From UBA5239 sp040391785 (GTDB lineage Bacteria > Verrucomicrobiota > Lentisphaeria > Victivallales > Victivallaceae), in assembly GCA_040391785.1 (NCBI GenBank), contig JBEBXH010000005.1:1-64000 (forward strand): a stretch of 64,000 nt of DNA, read 5' to 3'. A program made the translations under genes and the position numbers. The notes below the pieces were generated by a model that had not been told where the DNA came from, searched no databases, and saw only the letters and a program-made list of their open reading frames with translations. How positions within the stretch are numbered: position 1 is the first letter of the stretch; every line of letters begins with the position of its first letter. Positions 54,198-61,735 of this stretch are shown here, one piece after another.

Positions 54198-54878
54198 ATG
54201 AAACGAAATTTCACACTGATAGAACTCTTGGTCGTAATCGCGATCATAGCGATCCTGGCGGCAATGCTGCTGCCGGCTCTGAACAAAGCGCGGGAAAAAG
54301 CGCGTTCTTCCAGCTGTCTCAGCAATCTCAAACAATCCATCCTCGGCATGAGTATGTATTCGCAGGACAGCAATGGGTTGGCGCCGATCTATTTTTATGA
54401 CGGAAGCAAGGAATACCGCTGGTGCCGGCGCCTGTTCGAGGAAGGATATGTCGTTAACCAGCAGGTTTTTTCCTGTCCCTCGGCCAAAAAGCCGGAAGTT
54501 TTTGAGTGGAGTTACAGCTATGGCGCGCTGATGACGATCAATCCCTCCGATAAAATCGAGCTGACCGGTACCCCGCGCTGGACATACCTGAAGATCGAAA
54601 GCCTCAAACAGCCCTCGCGCTATTTCGTGCTGGCCGACAATGTCTTCACCATGAGCGGGGCCAATTACCTGCTTCCCGCTGCCAGCATGTATTTCAACGC
54701 GACCAATTTCACCATCAGTTTGCAGCACAGCGAGCGGGCCAATATGGCGTTTGTCGACGGTCACGTCCAGCCGTGCCAGCGCGCCGAAATCAGCGAATAC
54801 GGGCGTCTCATGACCTCCAATCTGGAAATCATGTATGTCCTGAACAAAAACAATGTAAGAGAAAAAATCAATCCCTAA
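54198..54878 (+). CDS. Type II/IV pseudopilin-like protein, H-x9-DG type (cassette 5)
   Basis: A 226-residue protein with the shortest leader, MKRN, then FTLIELLVVIAIIAILAAM. Asn stands where Gly is expected. The C-terminal part holds QH-SERANMAFV-DGH, the H-x9-DG motif. GAGG lies about 7 bases before the ATG, 14 bp after the LacI stop and 13 bp before the next gene. The middle region (VFSCPSAKKPEVFEWSYSYGALMTIN) shares only the FSCP pattern with its paralogues. Confidence 0.88.
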   Translation: MKRNFTLIELLVVIAIIAILAAMLLPALNKAREKARSSSCLSNLKQSILGMSMYSQDSNGLAPIYFYDGSKEYRWCRRLFEEGYVVNQQVFSCPSAKKPEVFEWSYSYGALMTINPSDKIELTGTPRWTYLKIESLKQPSRYFVLADNVFTMSGANYLLPAASMYFNATNFTISLQHSERANMAFVDGHVQPCQRAEISEYGRLMTSNLEIMYVLNKNNVREKINP

Positions 54879-54891
54879 GGAATCATCAAAG

Positions 54892-56970
54892 ATGCTGTCC
54901 AGAATCATCATATTACTATTATTAGCCGCCGCATTTACCGTTCAAGGCCAGAACATACTCATGGAGAAGTTCGACCGGCCGAACAAGGACTTGAAAAGAG
55001 CGGGCTGGTCGTTTCACGGAGGCGAGAGCGAAATCCGCCTGACGCCTGACGGCCTTGAAATCGACAATACCGGCAGCAAGCAGCGGCGTTTCATCACGTT
55101 TGATATTCCATATGTGAAGGGCAAAATATACACCGCCGAAGTGATGATCAGGGCTGAAACTGTGAATATTCAGGACAACAGCCAGCGCGGAGCCACGATA
55201 TTTACCGGCTTCCTGGACAAAGACAAGAAGTGGGTTCCCGGCGGTACGTTTCCGCATGGAATCATGGGGTCGTCGGATTGGCGGAAAATCACGGTGCCGC
55301 TGGTCATGCCGGTTTTGCCGGAGGTCCGGTATATGCAAGTGTGGGTGGGGATCGAAGGCGCGGGCAAGGCATGGTTCAAGGATCTGGTATTCAAGGAATT
55401 GAGCCTGGAGCGGAATTACACGGTCGATACTGCGGTCAACCCGCCGGTATTCAAGTTCAATATTCCGGCAAGCTTCATCGGAAGCGTCCAGAATGTGGCG
55501 ACGTTGGAACTGCGCCGGAAGGATTCGAATGATTATTTCATCTTTTTCCTCGACGGCAACGAGTTTGCGGTGCCGCACAGTCTGGCGCCCGGAGAATGGG
55601 AGGCGGTTTACTCTTTCAGTTCGTCCGGCGGTATTTTCGCCAATATCCGGAAGTCATTCACGCTGGCGACGGACCCCACGGCCGGGACCCATACTGCGAT
55701 TGCGGCTTTCCCGAATGGCGCTTACCGGGAAAGCCCGGAACTCGAAGTTCAATTCTATCCGGAACTACCCGTGGAGACCGAAGTCGCGGTTGAAATCGAT
55801 GGTCAACAAGTTTCTGTCATCGAGCGCGATACCCGGAAAGTCCGTTTCCGTCCGGCGGAGAAGTTGAAGCCGGGATCGTATCAGGTGAAGCTGACCGCCG
55901 GAAAAAAGGAACATGATTTCCTTTATAACAACCGGCAGGTCAAGCATGAAATCACCTTCCGCGACGATAAATTGATGATGGTGGACGGCAAACCGTTTTT
56001 CCCGGTCGGCACCTATCGCGACCCGTCGGATCAGGTGATGACGTTCGACGGCGTCAAAAAGGTCGGATTCAATATGACTCACAGTTATTACTTTGAAGAA
56101 AAAGCGCCGAATGCGAAAGGGGCGGCGCAGTACCTGGCGGCGTGCCGCGAAAACGGCGTGATGAGTTTCCTCGGAATCAGCCGGCCGGCCATATTCAACA
56201 AGGATTTCGACGCCATCCGCCGGTTCTGTGCGGAACTCTCGGGGAGCGATGCCGCGTTTGTCTGGTACCTGATCGACGAGCCGGTCTGGCAGAAGGTCAA
56301 TCCCTATTATGTGCGCGAATATTACCGGACGATCAAGAAAATCGTGCCGCAGATTCCGGTGGTTCAATTGCATACGCCGGTCGTCAAAGGCGATCGTTTG
56401 ATCGAGTTTTACGGACAGGAAGGGGACATTTTCTGGCACGATACGTATCCGGTGCCGAAGTTGCCGCTGAATCTGGTATACCAGGAAGCCGCCACGGCGC
56501 GCGAAATCGCTCCGTCGCAGGCGGTCTGGAGCGTGATACAGGCCTTCGATATGGATCAGAAGGGAGCCCTGAAAAAGAAGCAGGAGGATGTCGAACCGAA
56601 GGCCGGCAAAATCCGTTGCATGACCCATCTGGCGCTGGCCGGCGGTTCGCGCGGCATCATCTTTTACTGGCTGCCGAAGGACCGCTATGATATGCAGCAG
56701 CATTCACCCATTCAGTGGGCGGAAGTCTGTGCCACGGTGAAGGAGCTCAATGAACTGATGCCGTTCCTGACCGGACACGACGTGAAATTGCGCCTGAGCC
56801 TGCCGCGGGAGGTCAAATACTGGGCGAAAAGCGATGGTTCCCGGACCGCGCTCGCGATCATCAATTCCGAGGAAAAACCAATCGGCGCCAGCATCAGTGT
56901 TTCCGGTTTCAGGAGAAGTATAGCGTTGAAGCCGTATGAAGTACAGGTCCATATCATTGACAATAAGTGA
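54892..56970 (+). CDS. Secreted glycoside-hydrolase-like protein with N-terminal beta-sandwich (cassette 5)
   Basis: A 692-residue exported protein; signal peptide MLSRIIILLLLAAAFTVQG. Residues about 22-170 look like a carbohydrate-binding sandwich (IYTAEVMIRAETVNIQ, MQVWVGIEGAGKAWFKDLVFKEL), followed by Ig-like strands to about 350. The barrel begins with MVDGKPFFPVGTYRDPSDQVM, as in GH2/GH42-like enzymes, and has FVWYLIDEPVWQKVNPYYVREYYR near 455, where Asp-Glu-Pro is a likely catalytic site, and FWHDTYPVPKLP near 515. The CAZy family is not clear. Confidence 0.75.
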   Translation: MLSRIIILLLLAAAFTVQGQNILMEKFDRPNKDLKRAGWSFHGGESEIRLTPDGLEIDNTGSKQRRFITFDIPYVKGKIYTAEVMIRAETVNIQDNSQRGATIFTGFLDKDKKWVPGGTFPHGIMGSSDWRKITVPLVMPVLPEVRYMQVWVGIEGAGKAWFKDLVFKELSLERNYTVDTAVNPPVFKFNIPASFIGSVQNVATLELRRKDSNDYFIFFLDGNEFAVPHSLAPGEWEAVYSFSSSGGIFANIRKSFTLATDPTAGTHTAIAAFPNGAYRESPELEVQFYPELPVETEVAVEIDGQQVSVIERDTRKVRFRPAEKLKPGSYQVKLTAGKKEHDFLYNNRQVKHEITFRDDKLMMVDGKPFFPVGTYRDPSDQVMTFDGVKKVGFNMTHSYYFEEKAPNAKGAAQYLAACRENGVMSFLGISRPAIFNKDFDAIRRFCAELSGSDAAFVWYLIDEPVWQKVNPYYVREYYRTIKKIVPQIPVVQLHTPVVKGDRLIEFYGQEGDIFWHDTYPVPKLPLNLVYQEAATAREIAPSQAVWSVIQAFDMDQKGALKKKQEDVEPKAGKIRCMTHLALAGGSRGIIFYWLPKDRYDMQQHSPIQWAEVCATVKELNELMPFLTGHDVKLRLSLPREVKYWAKSDGSRTALAIINSEEKPIGASISVSGFRRSIALKPYEVQVHIIDNK

Positions 56971-57068
56971 GTATTTGTATACTTTTGTAAATAACAAAAT
57001 CAACGTGTTTTTCTGCGTATTTCGTAGTTTATGACAAAAATACAATGTAATAAACTGATTTTTCGCTG

Positions 57069-57097
57069 TTGTAAAAATGCCGGGGAGCGAATATATT
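57069..57097 (+). promoter_or_regulatory. Promoter of the RND efflux operon
   Basis: TTGTAA (57069-57074) and TATATT (57092-57097) with a 17-bp spacer, leaving a leader of roughly 95 bases before the adaptor start. Confidence 0.65.
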
Positions 57098-57121
57098 ATT
57101 CTGTTGCCGTTCTACGGGGTT

Positions 57122-57158
57122 CCGGCGGAATTCCCAGGGATTGAGGAGTCCCTGCCGG
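57122..57158 (+). promoter_or_regulatory. Hairpin in the RND operon leader
   Basis: CAGGGA (57135-57140) pairs with TCCCTG (57149-57154), and flanking CCGG (57122-57125) with CCGG (57155-57158), giving a bulged hairpin in the predicted 5' leader. No T run follows, so it is not a terminator. A role in RNA stability or control is possible only. Confidence 0.35.
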
Positions 57159-57197
57159 TAGGCGAACGGCATTTGAAACAGCGTGAAGAGGTTTATT

Positions 57198-58622
57198 ATG
57201 AAGAGGACTTCAAAGGGCATGCTGTCGGCATGCTGCGTGATTATGTTTCTTTCGGTGGGGTGTCATAAGAAGGAGCCTCCGCCGCCGCCGCCGCCGGTTC
57301 CGGTAGCCATTATTCCTGCTGAAAAAGGTCAGGTGCCGCGCGAAACCGCGATCATCGGCTCTGTCAAGGCGTTTGCTTCGGTGGACCTGGTGGCGCGGGT
57401 GAGCGGTTATCTGGTGGAGCGCAATTTCCGGGAAGGGCAGTTTGTCAAAAAGGGCACGCGGTTGTTCCGCATCGAGCCTTATCAATATGAGGCCGCAGTG
57501 AAGGTGGCGGCCGGTAATCTGGGGGTGGCCGTTTCTTCCCAGAAGAACGCGGAAATCACCATGAAGCGCCAGAAGGAACTGGTGGAGCGCCGGGCGACCG
57601 CCGTCCAGACTTACGACGACGCGCTGGCCGCCAAAATCGAGGCCGACGCCAATGTCGAGGCCATGCAGGGAGCGCTTGAACAGGCGCGGCTGAATCTTTC
57701 CTATACCGATGTGGTGGCTCCATTCGACGGCTGGATGGGGCTGATCAAATACGATGTGGGCAATCTCGTCGGGCCGTCGAGCGGCGTACTGACCAATATC
57801 GTGGATCAGAGCCGGGTGCTGGTCCAGTTTTCGCCGGCGGATACGGAGCTCCGGGCGCTGGGCGAGCATCTGGGCTCGGAAACGCAGTTTGCCGGGTTGC
57901 TGGTGTTCCTCTTTTTCGAAGGCGGCGAGGCGTATCCGGAGCCCGGAATCATCGTCCGCAGCGACAACCGGATCGACCCGGACACCGGGACCGCCACGCT
58001 GCAGGCGATTTTCCGGAATCCCGAGGGCAAGCTGGCCCCCGGCCAGTTTGTGACGCTGAAAATCCAGACCCGGACCCGCGACGAATTGCTGCTGGTTCCC
58101 CGCCTGGCCATTCAGTCCGACCAGGCCGGCGACTACGTGTGGGTGGCGGGCGCGGACAACAAGGCGCAGCGCCACGACCTGGTCATCACCAGGGAGTTCG
58201 ACCATTTCGCCGCGGTGTCGCAGGGGGTGGCCGCGGGCGACCGGATCGTGATGGACAATCTGGCGAAAATGCGTACCGGCACCCATGTCGCCGCGCATGA
58301 GTCGACGATGATGAAGGATAAATTTACGGCGCTTACCAGTGCCGCAGCCGTCAAGGTTCCACCGATCAATCTCGAAGATACTTATCTGCACCAGAGCGAT
58401 ACCGGCGGGCAGGTTTTCGGCGGTGAAATCAAGGCGGGCTCCAAGGCGGAAGGCGAGAAACTGGGCCAGGAGTTCCAGACCCCTCCGCTGAAAGAATCGC
58501 ACGCGATGGACCCGGAGCAATTCCTGACCCCGTCGAAAAAAGGGCCGGACATCGTAGAGCCGACGGGCCCGCAGCCCCTGGAGCAGAAGAAACCGGGCGC
58601 GGCCACTCCGGAGAAAAAATAA
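57198..58622 (+). CDS. RND efflux periplasmic adaptor (membrane fusion protein)
   Basis: A 474-residue lipoprotein of the AcrA/MexA family. The signal peptide ends in a lipobox (LSVGC), followed by a proline run. Biotinyl-lipoyl and barrel parts lie at about 35-75 (VDLVARVSGYLVERNFREGQFVKKGTRLFRIEP) and after the helical hairpin (about 80-150; VVAPFDGWMGLIKYDVGNLV). Residues after about 361 form a 110-residue Lys/Glu/Pro-rich tail not usual in the family. The ATG at 57198 has AGAGG 7 bases upstream. It is followed by the pump 3 bp later; no TolC-like gene is adjacent. Confidence 0.9.
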   Translation: MKRTSKGMLSACCVIMFLSVGCHKKEPPPPPPPVPVAIIPAEKGQVPRETAIIGSVKAFASVDLVARVSGYLVERNFREGQFVKKGTRLFRIEPYQYEAAVKVAAGNLGVAVSSQKNAEITMKRQKELVERRATAVQTYDDALAAKIEADANVEAMQGALEQARLNLSYTDVVAPFDGWMGLIKYDVGNLVGPSSGVLTNIVDQSRVLVQFSPADTELRALGEHLGSETQFAGLLVFLFFEGGEAYPEPGIIVRSDNRIDPDTGTATLQAIFRNPEGKLAPGQFVTLKIQTRTRDELLLVPRLAIQSDQAGDYVWVAGADNKAQRHDLVITREFDHFAAVSQGVAAGDRIVMDNLAKMRTGTHVAAHESTMMKDKFTALTSAAAVKVPPINLEDTYLHQSDTGGQVFGGEIKAGSKAEGEKLGQEFQTPPLKESHAMDPEQFLTPSKKGPDIVEPTGPQPLEQKKPGAATPEKK

Positions 58623-58625
58623 ATC

Positions 58626-61600
58626 ATGATCAGTAAATTTTTCATCGATCATCCGGTTTTCGCGTTTGTAGTGGCGATTCTGATGTCGCTGATCGGGGTC
58701 CTCGCGCTCCTGAATCTGCCGATTTCCGAATATCCGGACATCGTCCCGCCGCAGGTGCAGATCTCCTCCGTTTACCCCGGCGCGGATGCACTGACGCTGC
58801 AGAATACCGTGATACTGCCGATCGAAGAACAGGTCAACGGCGTGAAGGACGAGCTTTACATGGCCAGCATCAGCGCGGACACCGGGCAGGCGCTGACCAC
58901 GGTCACGTTCCGCCCCGGTACCAGCGGCAATCTGAATACGCTGAATACCCAGATCCGCGAATTCTGGGCCGCTCCGCAATTGCCGACTTCCGTGCAGCAG
59001 CAGGGGGTCATCGTCAAGGAAAAATCGGCCAGCATCCTGATGACGATTTTGCTGTATTCGCCCAAAGATACTTATGATTCGCTGTTCCTGAATAACTACG
59101 TCCAGATCAAAATCCTGTACGAAATCGCCCGCATTCCCGGGATCAGCGACACCAAAATGCTCGGCCAGCTGCTTTATTCCATGCGCATCTGGCTGAACCC
59201 CGACAAAATGGCGTCGCTGGGGATCACGGTGGAGGACGTCACGGCCGCGCTGAACAGCCAGAACATTCAGGTGTCGGCGGGCAGCTTAGGCAACATGCCG
59301 ACCGCGCCGGGACAGCAGTTCCGCCAGGTACTGGTCACGCAGGGACGGTTAATTACCGAGAAGGAATTCGTCAACATCATCATCCGCGCCAAGAGCGACA
59401 CTGCGCAGGTTTACCTGAAGGATATCGCCCGGATCGAGCTCGGCGCGCAGGATTACAGCAGCTTCGTCATGGTCAACGGCAAGCCGGCCGCCATGATGGC
59501 GGTGTACCAGTACAGCGACGCCAACTCGCTGGAGATCGCCAACCGGTGCCGCGAAACCATGGAGCGGCTGTCGAAGAATTTCCCGCACGACGTGGCGTAT
59601 GATTTTCCTTATGACACCACCTTGAGCGTCAAGGCGTCGATCAAGGAAATGATCATCACGCTGTTTGAGGCGATCGCGCTGGTGGTGCTGGTTACGCTTG
59701 TTTTCCTTGGCGACTGGCGCGCCACGCTGGTGCCGACCATTGCGATTCCGGTGTCGCTGCTGACGACCTTTACGGTGCTGTGGCTGGCCGGATTTTCGAT
59801 CAATCTGATTTCGCTTTTCGGACTGATCCTGGCCATCGGGATCGTGGTGGACGATGCGATTCTGGTCATCGAAAACGTCAAGCGGCTGATCGAAACCGAA
59901 AACCTGTCGCCGCGCGACGCCGCCATCAAATCGATGGAGCAAGTCACCTCGCCGATCATCGCCACCACCGCGGTACTGATGTCGATGTTTGTGCCGATCT
60001 GCTTCATGTCGGGGATCACCGGGGCCATGTACCGCCAGTTCGGCATCACCATCGCGCTGGCGGTGGGATTTTCCGCGATCAACGCGCTGACACTCAGCCC
60101 GGTGCTGGCGGCCATGCTGCTCAAGCCCGGCAAGGCGGAGAAGGAACCGGGGCGCTTCCGGCGCTTTTTCCTCTCGGTCACGGCGGGTTACGGCGGAGTG
60201 GTCAAACGGCTGATCCGGATCGCCGTACTGGCCACCGTGGCGTACATCGGGGCGTCGCTGCTCATAGTCAAGGCGATGGAGCGAATGCCCACCGGGTTCG
60301 TCCCGGACGAGGACCGCGGGGTGTTCTATGTCAATATCCAGCTGCCGGCCAATGCTTCGCTGCCACGGACCGCTGCCGTTACCGAAAAAATCCATAAGCT
60401 GATCCGCGAGGAAAAAGACGTCAAAGACATCATCATGACCAACGGATTTTCGATTCTCACCACCTCCACTTCGGCGAACAACGCCTGGGGGATCGTGGCG
60501 CTCAAGCCGTGGGACCAGCGCAAGGAAGCGTCGCAAACCCAGCAGGCGATCATGTCGCGGCTGCAGAAGCGGCTGCAAAGTGAAGTGACCGAGGCGCAAA
60601 TTTTGCTGATCAACCGCTCCGCGATTCAGGGGATCGGCTCTACCGGTGGATTCAATTTCGTGGTCATGGATACATCCGGGACCAATCCGCAGAAAATGGG
60701 CCGCGTTCTCGATGAAATCGTGGCGGAGGCTCACAAACGTCCCGAGTTTTTCAATGTTTTCAGCTCGTTTCAGCCTACCATGGTTCAGTATTTTGTCCAG
60801 GTGGACCGCCGCAAGGCCATGCTTTACGACGTCTCGATCGATGAAATCAACAACGCACTGCAGAGCTTCACCGGCACCTCGATGGTCAATTTCTTCAACC
60901 GCTACGACCAGGTGTATCAGGTGAATTTGCAGGCCTCCCCGGAATACCGCATGAATCCCGATGACGTGAAGAAAATATGGGTGCGGAACTCCGGTGGTAA
61001 AATGGTGCCGCTGAGCACTCTGGTCTCGTTCCGCAAAGAACTTATGCCACAGTTCCTCTCCCGTTTCAACACCTACTCCTCGGCCAATATTCAGGGCCAG
61101 CAGGCGCCGGGGTACAGTACCGGGCAGGCGATGGATGCGCTCGAAGAAATCGCCGAAAAAATCCTGCCGCCGGAAATGAGTTACGACTGGACGGAAATGT
61201 CGTTTCAGGAGCGCCTGGCACGGGGGCAGGGACCGAAGATTTTCGGCTTGGCGCTGATCTTCGTTTATCTCTTTCTGGCGGCGCTTTACGGGAGCTGGAC
61301 GCTGCCGTTTTCGGTGCTGCTGTCGGTGCCGGTGGCCTTTTTCGGCGCGACGGCCTTCCTGTATCTGGGGGGCATTGATTTGAACCTCTATACGCAGGTC
61401 GGGCTGGTGCTGCTGATCGGCATGGCCAGCAAAACCGCCATCCTGATTGTGGAATTCGCCAAGAACAGCCGCGAGAAAGACAAACTTCCGATCGAAGACG
61501 CCGCCGTGACCGCCGCCAAACTCCGTTTCCGGGCGGTGCTGATGACGGCGATCTCCTTCATCCTCGGGCTGTGTCCGCTGCTGATCGCCACCGGCGCGGG

Positions 61601-61733
61601 AGCGGTCAGCCGCCGGGCCGTAGGGTTTGCGGTGGTCGGCGGCATGCTTTTTTCCGTGCTGATCGGCACCTTCCTGATCCCCGCGTTTTACGTGGTGGTC
61701 CAGCGCCTGGCCGAGCTGCGCAAAAAGCCGTGA
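58626..61733 (+). CDS. RND multidrug efflux pump, AcrB/HAE1 type
   Basis: A 1035-residue inner-membrane pump: MISKFFIDHPVFAFVVAILMSLIGVLALLNLPISEYPDIVPPQVQISSVYPGA at the N-terminus, two large periplasmic loops, and twelve predicted helices. The proton-relay residues are present: Asp-Asp in IGIVVDDAILVIENV (about 405) and Lys in GMASKTAILIVEFA (about 935). It uses proton flow to expel hydrophobic compounds through the adaptor and an outer-membrane channel encoded elsewhere. It ends 2 bp from the convergent oxidoreductase gene. Confidence 0.94.
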   Translation: MISKFFIDHPVFAFVVAILMSLIGVLALLNLPISEYPDIVPPQVQISSVYPGADALTLQNTVILPIEEQVNGVKDELYMASISADTGQALTTVTFRPGTSGNLNTLNTQIREFWAAPQLPTSVQQQGVIVKEKSASILMTILLYSPKDTYDSLFLNNYVQIKILYEIARIPGISDTKMLGQLLYSMRIWLNPDKMASLGITVEDVTAALNSQNIQVSAGSLGNMPTAPGQQFRQVLVTQGRLITEKEFVNIIIRAKSDTAQVYLKDIARIELGAQDYSSFVMVNGKPAAMMAVYQYSDANSLEIANRCRETMERLSKNFPHDVAYDFPYDTTLSVKASIKEMIITLFEAIALVVLVTLVFLGDWRATLVPTIAIPVSLLTTFTVLWLAGFSINLISLFGLILAIGIVVDDAILVIENVKRLIETENLSPRDAAIKSMEQVTSPIIATTAVLMSMFVPICFMSGITGAMYRQFGITIALAVGFSAINALTLSPVLAAMLLKPGKAEKEPGRFRRFFLSVTAGYGGVVKRLIRIAVLATVAYIGASLLIVKAMERMPTGFVPDEDRGVFYVNIQLPANASLPRTAAVTEKIHKLIREEKDVKDIIMTNGFSILTTSTSANNAWGIVALKPWDQRKEASQTQQAIMSRLQKRLQSEVTEAQILLINRSAIQGIGSTGGFNFVVMDTSGTNPQKMGRVLDEIVAEAHKRPEFFNVFSSFQPTMVQYFVQVDRRKAMLYDVSIDEINNALQSFTGTSMVNFFNRYDQVYQVNLQASPEYRMNPDDVKKIWVRNSGGKMVPLSTLVSFRKELMPQFLSRFNTYSSANIQGQQAPGYSTGQAMDALEEIAEKILPPEMSYDWTEMSFQERLARGQGPKIFGLALIFVYLFLAALYGSWTLPFSVLLSVPVAFFGATAFLYLGGIDLNLYTQVGLVLLIGMASKTAILIVEFAKNSREKDKLPIEDAAVTAAKLRFRAVLMTAISFILGLCPLLIATGAGAVSRRAVGFAVVGGMLFSVLIGTFLIPAFYVVVQRLAELRKKP

Positions 61734-61735
61734 CC

